A stretch of DNA of 64,000 bases, taken from positions 1-64,000 of the forward strand of contig NZ_WQGO01000006.1 of assembly GCF_013034685.1 (NCBI RefSeq). Direction: 5' to 3'. The stretch comes from Ruegeria lacuscaerulensis. Its GTDB lineage: Bacteria; Pseudomonadota; Alphaproteobacteria; Rhodobacterales; Rhodobacteraceae. Shown one piece after another: positions 36,583-45,745 of the stretch (position 1 is the stretch's first letter; every line of letters begins with the position of its first letter). The translations under genes and the position numbers were made by a program. A model generated the notes under the pieces. It was not told the DNA's origin and made no database searches. It saw only the letters and a list, made by a program, of their open reading frames with translations.

Positions 36583-37965
36583 ATGACCCTGTCTTTTGCC
36601 CCCGCCTCTGACCCGTCCCTGCCGCTGCATGTGATCGCGCAGTCCGATCTGGAAAGCTGGATTTCGGATCAGCCCGGTTCCGTGGCGACTTGGGTGGAAC
36701 ACAGCGGGTTCACAGCCGGTTTGGGGCAAACGCTATTGATCCCTGATGCAGACGGTGCGCCGTCCATGGCGCTGGCCGGCTACGGCAAACCAGCAGGACG
36801 GGCGCGCAAACGGTTCCCACTGGCCGCAGCGGCCGAAGCGTTGCCCAAAGGCACCTATCGCATTGCCTCGGGCCTGTCGGATGATGTGCTTGAGACCGAA
36901 TGCCTAGGATGGTTGCTGACCGGATACAGTTTCGACCGCTATGCTAGTCAATCCGCCGCCAAAGCGCGCCTCGTCGCACCGGATGGCTTGGATGTCGCCC
37001 GGTTAGAGGTTCTTGCCAAGGCCGAGGCGTTGATCCGCGATCTGGTCAACACGCCTGCGTCGGATATGGGGCCGGACCAGTTGCAGGCTGCATCTGAGGC
37101 GCTGGCGCAGGAATTCGGTGCCTCCTGTTCGGTGATTGCAGGCAATGACCTGTTGGACCAGAATTTTCCCATGATCCACACGGTGGGTCGTGCCGCCGCG
37201 CAGGCGCCTCGGCTGATCGAGATGAACTGGGGCGACGCAGGACCGAAACTGACTCTGGTCGGTAAGGGTGTCTGTTTCGATACTGGCGGGTTGAACCTGA
37301 AACCCGGTTCCTCAATGGGGTTGATGAAAAAGGATATGGGCGGGGCAGCCAACGTGCTGGGGCTGGCGCGGATGATCATGGCGCTGAACCTGCCGCTGCA
37401 ACTGCGTGTTCTGATCCCAGCGGTTGAGAATTCGGTGGCTGGGAACGCTTTTCGACCCGGCGATATCCTGACCTCGCGCAAGGGTCTGACGGTCGAGATC
37501 AATAATACCGATGCCGAAGGGCGTCTTGTTCTGGCGGACGCGCTGGCGCTGGCGGATGAGGGGAAACCAGACCTTGTTATTTCGATGGCGACGCTGACCG
37601 GGGCGGCGCGTGTGGCTGTTGGTGCCGATCTGGCGCCCTTCTACACCGACAGCGACAAGGCTGCCGACGCCTTGACCCACGCGGCGCGCGCAGCTGCCGA
37701 CCCAGTCTGGCGGATGCCCTTCCATGAGCCTTACGAAGGCATGATCGAACCCGGCATCGCCGATCTGGACAACGCCCCTGCGGGTGGATTTGCCGGGTCG
37801 ATCACTGCCGCCCTGTTCCTGCGCCGTTTTGCGGTCGACAGTCCCTATATACACTTCGACATCTATTCGTGGCAGCGCAGCAAAGAACCCGGACGCAGCA
37901 AGGGCGGGCTGGGTCAAGGCCCACGTGCCCTTTTGACCGCCCTGCCCGAGATGCTGGGCCTATGA
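36583..37965 (+). CDS. leucyl aminopeptidase family protein (M17)
   Basis: A 460-residue M17 metallopeptidase. All metal and catalytic residues of E. coli PepA are in register with a constant offset of 42: Lys228, Asp233, Asp251, Asp310 and Glu312 as the di-metal ligands and Lys240 and Arg314 as catalytic residues, within GKGVCFDTGGLNLKP, KKDMGGAA and NNTDAEGRLVLADAL. It is shorter than PepA by the N-terminal domain. It trims N-terminal residues from peptides in the cytoplasm. The stop overlaps the start of the NlpC/P60 gene (ATGA, 37962-37965). Confidence 0.93.
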   Translation: MTLSFAPASDPSLPLHVIAQSDLESWISDQPGSVATWVEHSGFTAGLGQTLLIPDADGAPSMALAGYGKPAGRARKRFPLAAAAEALPKGTYRIASGLSDDVLETECLGWLLTGYSFDRYASQSAAKARLVAPDGLDVARLEVLAKAEALIRDLVNTPASDMGPDQLQAASEALAQEFGASCSVIAGNDLLDQNFPMIHTVGRAAAQAPRLIEMNWGDAGPKLTLVGKGVCFDTGGLNLKPGSSMGLMKKDMGGAANVLGLARMIMALNLPLQLRVLIPAVENSVAGNAFRPGDILTSRKGLTVEINNTDAEGRLVLADALALADEGKPDLVISMATLTGAARVAVGADLAPFYTDSDKAADALTHAARAAADPVWRMPFHEPYEGMIEPGIADLDNAPAGGFAGSITAALFLRRFAVDSPYIHFDIYSWQRSKEPGRSKGGLGQGPRALLTALPEMLGL

Positions 37966-38699
37966 CCCAACACCGCATCATACAGCCGGTCGTCGATCTG
38001 ATGCGCAGCCCAGATGGGCCCCGGGATCGGCAACTTTTGTATGGGGAAACGGTCGCAGTCACTGATACAGTAGAGGGTTGGAGCCGGATCACATCAGACA
38101 AGGACGGTTATCCCGGCTGGGTCCGGTCGGGCCAGCTTGGCCCGGACACCCCCGCAACCCATTGGATTACCGCCCCAGCCACCCATGCTTATACCCAAGC
38201 GGATATGAAAAGCCCGGACATCGCGTCACTGAGCTTCGGCGGCAAGATAGCCGCCCGGTCCGAAGTGAACGGGTTTCTGGAAACCGAACTTGGTTTCATT
38301 CCCGCCGTTCACGCCAAACCCATCGGCGTCACCCTGACCGACCCAGTCGCCGTGGCCGAGCTGTTTCTGGGCACACCGTATCTGTGGGGCGGCAACAGCC
38401 GAAGCGGGCTGGATTGCTCGGGCCTAGTGCAGGCCGGATTGCTGGCCTGCGGGATGCCTTGCCCGGGTGATAGCGGAGATCAAGAGCGCGCGGTCGGGCA
38501 AACTCTGCCAGACGGCACCCCGCCTCAACGTGGTGATCTATTGTTCTGGAAGGGCCATGTTGCATGGGTCTATGCCGAGGACATGCTTCTGCACGCCAAT
38601 GCCTTCCACATGGATGTGACCTTTGAGCCGATGGCGCAGGCCATTGCGCGGATCAAAGATCAGGGTGACGGACCGGTGACCAGCCACAAAAGGCTCTAA
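37962..38699 (+). CDS. NlpC/P60 cysteine peptidase with SH3 domains
   Basis: A 245-residue hydrolase: two bacterial SH3-like domains (about 5-60 and 65-122) then an NlpC/P60 domain (about 128-245) with catalytic Cys152 in GLDCSGLVQ, His199 in KGHVAWV and a third polar residue, probably His211, in LLHANAFHM. Members cut D-glutamyl-diaminopimelate bonds in cell-wall peptides. There is no signal peptide, so it probably acts on recycled muropeptides in the cytoplasm together with the coupled M17 peptidase. It ends head-to-head with DUF2794 (stop codons interleaved in CTAA). Confidence 0.88.
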   Translation: MTQHRIIQPVVDLMRSPDGPRDRQLLYGETVAVTDTVEGWSRITSDKDGYPGWVRSGQLGPDTPATHWITAPATHAYTQADMKSPDIASLSFGGKIAARSEVNGFLETELGFIPAVHAKPIGVTLTDPVAVAELFLGTPYLWGGNSRSGLDCSGLVQAGLLACGMPCPGDSGDQERAVGQTLPDGTPPQRGDLLFWKGHVAWVYAEDMLLHANAFHMDVTFEPMAQAIARIKDQGDGPVTSHKRL

Positions 38700-39046
38700 T
38701 CAAGGTCAACCGAGCGGATCAGCTTGCGTTCTAGAACCCGCAGCACGGTACGCAAATCCTGGCCGCGCTTCAGGATGCGGCCATCCATGCCGACCACCGA
38801 ATACATCCCCTGTTTCTGCCGTAAACGCGGGTGCTTTTCGACCCGGTATATCGGGTGTTCGGCCGTGCGGCGAAAGATCGAAAACACGGCCATATCGCGG
38901 AGGTTGGAAATGCCGTAGTCCCGCCATTCTCCGGCGGCGACCATCCGACCATAGACGGACAGGATATGAGACATCTCGTGGCGGTTGAAGGCGACGGGCA
39001 TCTGGGCCGAGTTACCAGAGAACCGGCTGGGAGGCTGCATGTTCAT
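38696..39046 (-). CDS. DUF2794 family protein
   Basis: A 116-residue alphaproteobacterial protein of unknown role, recognised by FNRHEMSHILSVYGRMVAAGE, AVFSIFRRTAEHPIYRVEK and DLRTVLRVLERKL, which I know as the DUF2794 pattern. Predicted cytoplasmic and mixed alpha/beta. The ATG at 39046 was chosen (a second at 39040 is two codons downstream). The frame open further upstream has no family similarity. Confidence 0.82.
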   Translation of the reverse strand: MNMQPPSRFSGNSAQMPVAFNRHEMSHILSVYGRMVAAGEWRDYGISNLRDMAVFSIFRRTAEHPIYRVEKHPRLRQKQGMYSVVGMDGRILKRGQDLRTVLRVLERKLIRSVDLD

Positions 39047-39118
39047 ACCCCAAGCCTTGCCGGAAAACGCATCTGAATCAAGCCCACGCAGCGCAAGGTG
39101 TGGCAATTTTGAAGCGCC

Positions 39119-40786
39119 CTAGCGTCTGCGACCCACTTGCCGGCAAATCAAAATGACCGGTAGCAGTCCCACAGCCAGAATGACCAGCGACGGCACCGCA
39201 GCCCCCTCAAGCCGTTCGTCCGAGGCCAGCCGATAGGCCTGCACCGCCAGTGTGTCGAAGTTGAACGGGCGCATGATCAGGGTCGCGGGCAGCTCTTTCA
39301 TCACGTCCACAAACACGATCAGCAGCGCGGTCAGCAGCGATGGTGTCAGAATCGGCAAGTGCACGCGGCGCAACGTGCCCAGCGGGCTTTGCCCCAAGGA
39401 CCGAGAGGCCGCGTCCATATTGGCGTGGACCGTGCTTTGACCGCCCTCATAGGCACTTAGCGCAGCGGCCAGGAACCGGACCATATAGGCCGCAACTAGC
39501 AGCCAGATCGAGCCGGTGACAAGCAACCCGGTCGAGATATCGAAAGTCTGCCGCATCCACGCATCCAGAGCATTGTCGAAACTGGCAAAGGGCACGATCA
39601 GTCCGACTGCGATAACTCCGCCCGGCACCGCATAGCCCAGCCGCGCCATATACCCTGTGCTAGAGGATACCCGACCAGGCCGAAGCCGTTGAAAGAACCC
39701 AACGCAGATCGCAGCAAAAACCGTCACGACCGCAGCCGTCCCTGCCAAAATCAGCGAGTTTTGAATGAACCCGATATAGCGCCGTGACAGCAGGTTTTGT
39801 TCCGATTCCATCCCCATCTGCACCAGAATGAACACAGGCAGCAGGAACCCCAGCAACACCGGGATGATGCACAGCGTGAACGCCGCTGCCGCCTGCCATC
39901 CCTTTAATTGGGCCGAGGGCAGCGCGGCGTGGTTTTTGCCCGCCTGATAATATTTCGCTTTGCCGCGTTGCATCCGTTCAGCCACGGCCATGACCAGCGC
40001 AAAACCCAGCAGGCACAAAGCCAGTTGCGCGGCGGCAGCGCGGTCTCCGATAGAAAACCAACTCGTGTAAATGCCAGTGGCAAAGGTCTGCACGCCAAAA
40101 TAGGCGACGGTGCCGAAATCTGCGATGGTCTCCATGATCGCCAGCAACACGCCCCCTGCAATCGCCGGGCGCGCCATTGGCAACGACACGCGCCAGAATG
40201 CGCCCCAAGGGCTGTTACCCAGCGCGCGGGCCGCCAGAAATGCAGTGGCGCTTTGCTGCAAAAAAGCCGCGCGAGCCAGCAGATAGACATACGGGTACAG
40301 CACGAGGATCAGCATAACCGCCGCGCCTTCGGTCGAGCGGATCTCGGGGAACCAATAGTCGCGCGGACCCCAGCCGGTCATGTCGCGCAGGGTGGTCTGA
40401 ACGATACCGGGGTGGTCCAAAATAAACGTATAGGCATAGGCCAGAACATAGGCCGGAAAAGCCAGCGGCAGCACCAGAGCGATTTCCAGAAACCGAACTC
40501 CGGGAAAGCGCGTCATCGTTACCAGCCACGCCGCACCGACACCGATGGCAAACGTCCCCATCGCCACCAAAACAACCAGCACCGCAGTGGTCAGCGCATA
40601 GCCCGGCAAGACCGTGTCCATCAGGTGCGAGATCGTGTCCGTCCCGCCCGTCACCGCCGCCAGAACAACTGCGAGCATAGGCAGCAGACAGGCCGCCGCC
40701 ACCAGACAGGCTACGGTCGCCACCAACCGGGTGCCCAACGCGCCGCGATTGCGCGTTCCATGTTCTGAGAATTCGACGTCGGCCAT
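39119..40786 (-). CDS. ABC transporter permease, iron(III)/FbpB type
   Basis: A 555-residue inner-membrane permease with two homologous BPD_transp_1 halves of about six helices each, which is typical of FbpB/SfuB iron(III) transporters; each half carries the conserved EAA-like loop (GNSPWGAFWRVSLPMARP and GQSPLGTLRRVHLPILTP). The cognate binding protein and ATPase are not in this window, so the system must be completed elsewhere. It has about 120 bases of non-coding sequence upstream and is probably transcribed alone. Confidence 0.85.
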   Translation of the reverse strand: MADVEFSEHGTRNRGALGTRLVATVACLVAAACLLPMLAVVLAAVTGGTDTISHLMDTVLPGYALTTAVLVVLVAMGTFAIGVGAAWLVTMTRFPGVRFLEIALVLPLAFPAYVLAYAYTFILDHPGIVQTTLRDMTGWGPRDYWFPEIRSTEGAAVMLILVLYPYVYLLARAAFLQQSATAFLAARALGNSPWGAFWRVSLPMARPAIAGGVLLAIMETIADFGTVAYFGVQTFATGIYTSWFSIGDRAAAAQLALCLLGFALVMAVAERMQRGKAKYYQAGKNHAALPSAQLKGWQAAAAFTLCIIPVLLGFLLPVFILVQMGMESEQNLLSRRYIGFIQNSLILAGTAAVVTVFAAICVGFFQRLRPGRVSSSTGYMARLGYAVPGGVIAVGLIVPFASFDNALDAWMRQTFDISTGLLVTGSIWLLVAAYMVRFLAAALSAYEGGQSTVHANMDAASRSLGQSPLGTLRRVHLPILTPSLLTALLIVFVDVMKELPATLIMRPFNFDTLAVQAYRLASDERLEGAAVPSLVILAVGLLPVILICRQVGRRR

Positions 40787-40905
40787 GATCCCGGCTTGTT
40801 ACTGGCTAAGGCGCAGGTTTCGTCTTTAATCGACCAAAACGGTCGGAAACACCAGTGGGCAGGGATACAAATCTGCGACACATACTGCCGCAGACCTGCT
40901 TGGCG

Positions 40906-42123
40906 TCATTCGTAAACGCGCTGATCCTCGATCACCAGCCCGTCCTTGGGCAGTGATCCCGGCGCGACGACCTCGATCGCGCCTTTCAGTTTCAGCAGCT
41001 CGACAACCGATTTGGCATAGGCCATGTCATCGCCACCGGGGCTTTCGATCTGAACGGTCATCATGTCCATCTCACCCTGGCGGGCGGCAATGACGCGAGC
41101 TTTGACGATCTCGGCATGTTTATCGACCAGCGCGGCCACCTGTTCGGGGCGCACAAACATACCCTTGATCTTGGTGGTCTGATCGGCGCGGCCCATCCAG
41201 CCCTTGATCCGTGCATTGGTGCGCCCGCAAGATGACTGGCCAGGCATGATCGCCGATAGATCGCCCGTCGCGAAACGGATCAGCGGATAGTCGGGGTTCA
41301 AAGAGGTCACGACGACCTCACCCACTTCACCCTCTGCCACTGGGGTTCCAGTGCCGGGGGTCACGATCTCGACAATGACATGTTCGTCGATGATCATCCC
41401 TTCCATGGCGGGGCTTTCGTAGGCGATGTTACCCAGATCGGCGGTCGCATAGCATTGCAGGCACGAGATTCCACGATCCGCGTATTCCTGCCGCAGTGAC
41501 GGGAACAAGGCCCCGCCCCCTACGACGGCGGTGGTGAAATGAAGCTGGACGCCCATCTCATCCGCCTTGTCCAGTATGACCTTCAGATAGTCCGGCGTCC
41601 CGGCATAGGCGGTGCAGCCTACATCGCGCGCCGCCGTCACCTGCAGCTCGGTCTGGCCGGTGCCTGCGGGCAAAACAGCCGCCCCGACCGCGCGCGCGCC
41701 GCTTTCAAAGATCATACCCGCGGGCGTCAGGTGATAGCCAAAGCAATTCTGAACGATATCGCCCGGCCCTACACCAGCAGCGTGCAGGAACCTGCCCATA
41801 CGCCACCAGTCGGGATCGGTGCTACCCGGTTCATAGATCGGACCCGGAGACTGAAACACATGGTGAAAATGCCGCGCAGGTTTGACCGTGAACCCCCCGA
41901 ACGGTGGACGCGCAGCCTGCGCCTGCGCCAGATGGGATTTGCGCAGAACCGGTAGTTTGGGCAAGTCCTCAACCGATGTGACACCATCTGTCTCCACATC
42001 CGCAAGATGCGTTTGAAAACCGGGGGCAGACAGGGCCCGTGCAAGTTGTTTTTGTAGCGCCTCGGCCTGATCGGCGGCGCGTTTGTCGGCTGATCGGGTT
42101 TCGAGTGCGTCGAAATAGGTCAT
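40906..42123 (-). CDS. PaaK-like adenylate-forming CoA ligase
   Basis: A 405-residue member of the phenylacetate--CoA ligase family. The A7/A8 region TGDLSAIMPG and GRADQTTKIKGMFVRPEQV is canonical, and LQCYATADLGNIAYES replaces the A5 motif. The phosphate loop reads HHVFQSPGPIYEPGST instead of the usual SSGTTG, so ATP handling may be unusual. The ATG at 42123 has GGAGG upstream. It is the last gene of the liv-type operon, 20 bases after livF, so it probably activates the acid the transporter imports. The ligand is unknown. Confidence 0.8.
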   Translation of the reverse strand: MTYFDALETRSADKRAADQAEALQKQLARALSAPGFQTHLADVETDGVTSVEDLPKLPVLRKSHLAQAQAARPPFGGFTVKPARHFHHVFQSPGPIYEPGSTDPDWWRMGRFLHAAGVGPGDIVQNCFGYHLTPAGMIFESGARAVGAAVLPAGTGQTELQVTAARDVGCTAYAGTPDYLKVILDKADEMGVQLHFTTAVVGGGALFPSLRQEYADRGISCLQCYATADLGNIAYESPAMEGMIIDEHVIVEIVTPGTGTPVAEGEVGEVVVTSLNPDYPLIRFATGDLSAIMPGQSSCGRTNARIKGWMGRADQTTKIKGMFVRPEQVAALVDKHAEIVKARVIAARQGEMDMMTVQIESPGGDDMAYAKSVVELLKLKGAIEVVAPGSLPKDGLVIEDQRVYE

Positions 42124-42142
42124 CGCCAGATCCTCCATCCGC

Positions 42143-42976
42143 TTACAGCCACCTCTTGCGGCGGCGATAGGACCGCACATCGCGGAAGCTTTTGCGGCCC
42201 TCATCCGACATACCGAGGTAGAATTCCTTCACATCCGGGTTTTCTCGCAGTTCCGCTGCCGGGCCATCCATCACCACACGACCCGATTCCAAGATGTAGC
42301 CGTAATGCGCAAACCGCAGCGCCACGTTGGTGTTCTGTTCGGCCAACAGGAAGGACACACCCTCTTTCTCGTTCAGGTCCTTCACGATTCCGAAAATCTC
42401 TTCGACCAGCTGCGGGGCCAGACCCATCGAGGGTTCGTCCAGCAGGATTGTCTCGGGCCGCGACATCAATGCGCGCCCCATGGCGACCATCTGTTGCTCA
42501 CCGCCCGAAGTATATCCGGCTTGGGATTTGCGGCGTTCGGCCAGCCGTGGGAAATAGGAATAGACAAGCTCAAGGTCTTTCTGGATCGCCGCCGCACCGT
42601 CCTTGCGGGTATAGGCACCGGTCAGCAGGTTTTCCTCGACCGTCAGGTGTTCGAAACAATGGCGGCCTTCCATCACCTGGATGACGCCCTTTTCAACCAA
42701 ATCCGCCGGGTCGCTTTCATGCACGCTGGTGCCGCGATACTTGATCGTGCCTTTCGTCACCTCGCCGCGTTCGGAATGCAGCAGGTTCGACACCGCCTTG
42801 AGCGTCGTCGTCTTGCCTGCCCCGTTTCCACCCAGCAGCGCGGTAATACCGCCCTTGGGCACGGTCAGGCTTACGCCTTTGAGGACGAGGATCACGTGGT
42901 TGTAGATCACCTCGATATTGTTGACCTCAAGCAGGGTTTCGGTCTGCACTTCGGTGTTTTGAGCCGCATCCAGCAT
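42143..42976 (-). CDS. branched-chain amino acid-type ABC ATPase (LivF)
   Basis: A 277-residue ATPase with Walker A GGNGAGKTT, signature TSGGEQQMVAMGRAL and Walker B TILLDEPSMGLAP. The LivF character is shown by the ALMSRPETILLDEPSMGLAP and LLAEQNTNVALRFA segments. It pairs with LivG, LivH and LivM of the same operon. The C-terminus has an extra basic tail (RSYRRRKRWL). Confidence 0.9.
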   Translation of the reverse strand: MLDAAQNTEVQTETLLEVNNIEVIYNHVILVLKGVSLTVPKGGITALLGGNGAGKTTTLKAVSNLLHSERGEVTKGTIKYRGTSVHESDPADLVEKGVIQVMEGRHCFEHLTVEENLLTGAYTRKDGAAAIQKDLELVYSYFPRLAERRKSQAGYTSGGEQQMVAMGRALMSRPETILLDEPSMGLAPQLVEEIFGIVKDLNEKEGVSFLLAEQNTNVALRFAHYGYILESGRVVMDGPAAELRENPDVKEFYLGMSDEGRKSFRDVRSYRRRKRWL

Positions 42977-43007
42977 CAGCGCGTGTCCTCAAGCCTTGTG
43001 TTTAGGT

Positions 43008-43033
43008 CGGGACGGCGAGAGCCCGCCGTCCCG
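43008..43033 (-). promoter_or_regulatory. hairpin between livK and livF
   Basis: CGGGACGGC (43008-43016) pairs with GCCGTCCCG (43025-43033) in the livK-livF spacer. There is no T-run. Such a hairpin after a binding-protein gene usually stabilises the upstream RNA or weakens read-through, so that the binding protein is made in excess. Confidence 0.45.
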
Positions 43034-43050
43034 TGTTTCAGATCACCGGA

Positions 43051-44331
43051 TCAGCAGCGCGAACCGATGTTGTTTTCCGACGCATATGCACCCGAATCCT
43101 CGTTGATCAGCGGACCGATCACGTCGCCATCGGTGGCTTTGAACTCGGAAATCAGGCTCCAGGTCTTGTTGGTCGCATCCCACTGGGTCACACCGACCAG
43201 AGCGTCGCCGCCGTGGTTTTCACACGAAACCGAGAAGGTCGGGCCAAAGTTTGGCAGACCCAGTTCGGTCATTTTGGCTTCGGTGATTTCCAGCGCTTCC
43301 ATGCCGTCGCGCATCATCGCAGGGGTGATGTCAGCGGTGCCGTGGATTTCCTGCGCTTTCTTGGCAGCTTCGGCAGCCAGCATTGCGGCATAAAGACCAC
43401 GGTTGTACAGAACCGTACCCACCTGATCGCCCGCGCCAGCGGCTTTACCGGCATCGACGACATATTTCTGCAGGTCATCAAAGACCGGGAAATCGGTGCC
43501 CACGTTGTGGAAGGTCAGCGCCTTGTAGCCATTCGCAGCTTCACCCGCTGGCAGCACGTCGTTTTCCGAGCCCGACCACCAGATGCCGATGAAGTTTTCC
43601 ATCGGGTAACGGATGTTGGCAGCTTCCTGCACCGCCACCTGGTTCATCACGCCCCAGCCCCACATCAGGACGAAATCGGGACGGTCACGGCGGATTTGCA
43701 GCCACTGCGACTTCTGCTCCTGACCCGGATGATCCACCGGCAGGGCAACCAGCTCGAACCCGTGCTTGGCAGACAGCTCTTCCAGTGTGCGGATCGGCTC
43801 CTTGCCGTAGGCCGAGTTGTGGTAGACCAGCGCGATTTTCTTGCCGCTCAAGTCGCCATTGTTTGTATCCAACAGGTAGTTGATCGCGCCCGAGGCCCCA
43901 TCCCAGTAGTTCGCAGGATAGTTGAACGTATGGCTGAACACATCGCCGTTTTTGGCCGAGGTGCGTCCATATCCCATCGTGTGCATCGGAATGCCATCTG
44001 CGGTGGTTTTGGGAATCAGCTGATAGGTGATACCGGTCGACAGCGGCTGATACACCAGCGAGCCTTCGCCCTTGGTGGATTCATAGCATTCCACACCTTT
44101 TTCGGTGTTATAGCCGGTTTCGCATTCGATCACCTTGGTCGCCACGCCACCAATACCGCCATCGCGTTCATTCAGCAGGGTAAAGTAATCAGCATAGCCA
44201 TCCGCGAACGGGATACCGCCCGCCGCATAAGGCCCGGTCCGATAGCTGAGCGACGGGAATACGAGGTCGGCCATAACCGGACCTGCCGCCATTGCGGCGC
44301 CCAGCGCCATGGTTGCCAGTTTCAATTTCAT
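43051..44331 (-). CDS. branched-chain-type ABC substrate-binding protein (LivK/LivJ)
   Basis: A 426-residue periplasmic binding protein. A signal peptide covers about residues 1-20 (MKLKLATMALGAAMAAGPVMA). The mature part has the type I bilobed fold; GGIPFADGYADYFTLLNERDGGIGG and KKIALVYHNSAYGKEPI are characteristic of the Peripla_BP_6 group. GGAGGAG precedes the ATG at 44331. It provides specificity for the transporter. The ligand is probably an organic acid or amino-acid-like compound but cannot be read from the sequence. Confidence 0.88.
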   Translation of the reverse strand: MKLKLATMALGAAMAAGPVMADLVFPSLSYRTGPYAAGGIPFADGYADYFTLLNERDGGIGGVATKVIECETGYNTEKGVECYESTKGEGSLVYQPLSTGITYQLIPKTTADGIPMHTMGYGRTSAKNGDVFSHTFNYPANYWDGASGAINYLLDTNNGDLSGKKIALVYHNSAYGKEPIRTLEELSAKHGFELVALPVDHPGQEQKSQWLQIRRDRPDFVLMWGWGVMNQVAVQEAANIRYPMENFIGIWWSGSENDVLPAGEAANGYKALTFHNVGTDFPVFDDLQKYVVDAGKAAGAGDQVGTVLYNRGLYAAMLAAEAAKKAQEIHGTADITPAMMRDGMEALEITEAKMTELGLPNFGPTFSVSCENHGGDALVGVTQWDATNKTWSLISEFKATDGDVIGPLINEDSGAYASENNIGSRC

Positions 44332-44405
44332 CGGGTGTCTCCTCCCTTGGTTGGTCCGATGGTGAGTTCGGGCTTTGCACCCGTTATCTGATTGGGCCGG
44401 ACCGC

Positions 44406-45482
44406 TTAGTGCGGGAACGGCCAGAGTCTGAGTTTCTCTTTGGCCACGCGCCACAGCTGCGCCAGCCCATGCGGTTCAAGGATCAGGAACATGATGATCA
44501 GCGCGCCAACGATGACGAGATTCAAATGAGCCACGATATCGGTGGGCCAGCCCAGCATGTCCGCGCCGACGACCTTCAGGACAACGGGCAACAGCACAAG
44601 GAACGCAGCCCCGGCAAAGGATCCAAAGATGGATCCCAGGCCACCGATAATGATCATGAACAGCACCAGAAACGATTTCTGAATACCGAAGACTTCGCCG
44701 ACCTCGACCGCGCCCAGATAAACCGCAAAGAACAACGCACCCGAAATACCCACAAAGAACGAGCTGACAGCAAAAGCCGTCAGCTTAGCCCGAAGTGGAT
44801 TCACACCAATGATCTCTGCCGCGATGTCCATGTCCCGGATCGCCATCCATTTACGTCCTGTGGTACCACGCGTCAGGTTGCGAGCGACGACGGCGCAGAC
44901 TGCTAGGAAGATCAGGCAAAACAGATAGGTTGCCCATGCAGGCGCATTCGGGCCGGTAATGATGATACCAAACACATCGCGTTCCGGCGCATTAATTTGC
45001 CCCGAGGCCGAATAGTTGTAGAACCACGGCACCCTGTTGAACAGCCAGACAAGGAAGAACTGCGCCGCCAAAGTCGCCACGGCCAGATAGAACCCTTTGA
45101 TCCTAAGGCTTGGAAGGCCAAACAGCACACCGACCAACGCGGTGATACCTCCGGCAAGGATGACATGGATGAACATGCTGACATCCGGGAAGGCCGTCAT
45201 CAGCTTATAGCAAGCATAAGCCCCTACAGCCATGAACCCGCCGGTGCCCAGCGAAACCTGCCCGCAATAGCCCACCAGAATGTTCAGTCCGATCGCCGCA
45301 ATCGCATAGATCAGAAACGGCAGCAGCAGCGCATTTGCCCAATAGTCGTTGATGATGAACGGGATAATCCCAAACGCCACGGCAAGCACCACATAGTACC
45401 GATACCGGTCGAACTTGATCGGGAAGGTCTGGCTGTCATCCACGTAAGAGACTTTGAAATCTCCGGCCTCACGATAGAACAT
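44406..45482 (-). CDS. branched-chain-type ABC permease (LivM)
   Basis: A 358-residue inner-membrane permease with about nine to ten helices; ILVGYCGQVSLGTGGFMAVGAYA is the family motif in the second/third helix region, and FGLPSLRIKGFYLAVATLAA and GGLGSIFGS are also conserved. A soluble ~35-residue N-terminal leader (VSYVDDSQTFPIKFDRYR) is longer than in E. coli LivM. It lies three bases after the small membrane protein gene and 74 bases before livK. Confidence 0.9.
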   Translation of the reverse strand: MFYREAGDFKVSYVDDSQTFPIKFDRYRYYVVLAVAFGIIPFIINDYWANALLLPFLIYAIAAIGLNILVGYCGQVSLGTGGFMAVGAYACYKLMTAFPDVSMFIHVILAGGITALVGVLFGLPSLRIKGFYLAVATLAAQFFLVWLFNRVPWFYNYSASGQINAPERDVFGIIITGPNAPAWATYLFCLIFLAVCAVVARNLTRGTTGRKWMAIRDMDIAAEIIGVNPLRAKLTAFAVSSFFVGISGALFFAVYLGAVEVGEVFGIQKSFLVLFMIIIGGLGSIFGSFAGAAFLVLLPVVLKVVGADMLGWPTDIVAHLNLVIVGALIIMFLILEPHGLAQLWRVAKEKLRLWPFPH

Positions 45483-45485
45483 GTC

Positions 45486-45743
45486 TTACTTTCCCCATTC
45501 TTCCTGCGCCCGGTTGCGGGCTGCGGCATCCAGTTGGTTCGATCCTTTGGCATATCCCGTCGCCTCGGACGCACGGACCAGCTTGAGGTAGGCCAGGATG
45601 CCCATGACCAGTCCGGCAAAAGCCAAGATCGCTGCGATTGTCACCTGCCCGTCCGTCAGATCATCCGACGTCAGAGCGATATACCCAAAGGCCCAGAACC
45701 CGGCCCATGCGATCACGTTGGTGATGGCGAGGAACTTTTGCAT
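45486..45743 (-). CDS. small two-helix membrane protein in the liv operon
   Basis: An 85-residue protein with two membrane helices at about 3-24 and 34-57 and a soluble charged tail. It is translationally packed between livH (2-base gap) and livM (3-base gap), so it should be made with the transporter and may be an accessory or regulatory subunit. Its family is not recognised, and no classical Liv system has such a part in my memory. Confidence 0.75.
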   Translation of the reverse strand: MQKFLAITNVIAWAGFWAFGYIALTSDDLTDGQVTIAAILAFAGLVMGILAYLKLVRASEATGYAKGSNQLDAAARNRAQEEWGK

Positions 45744-45745
45744 CG

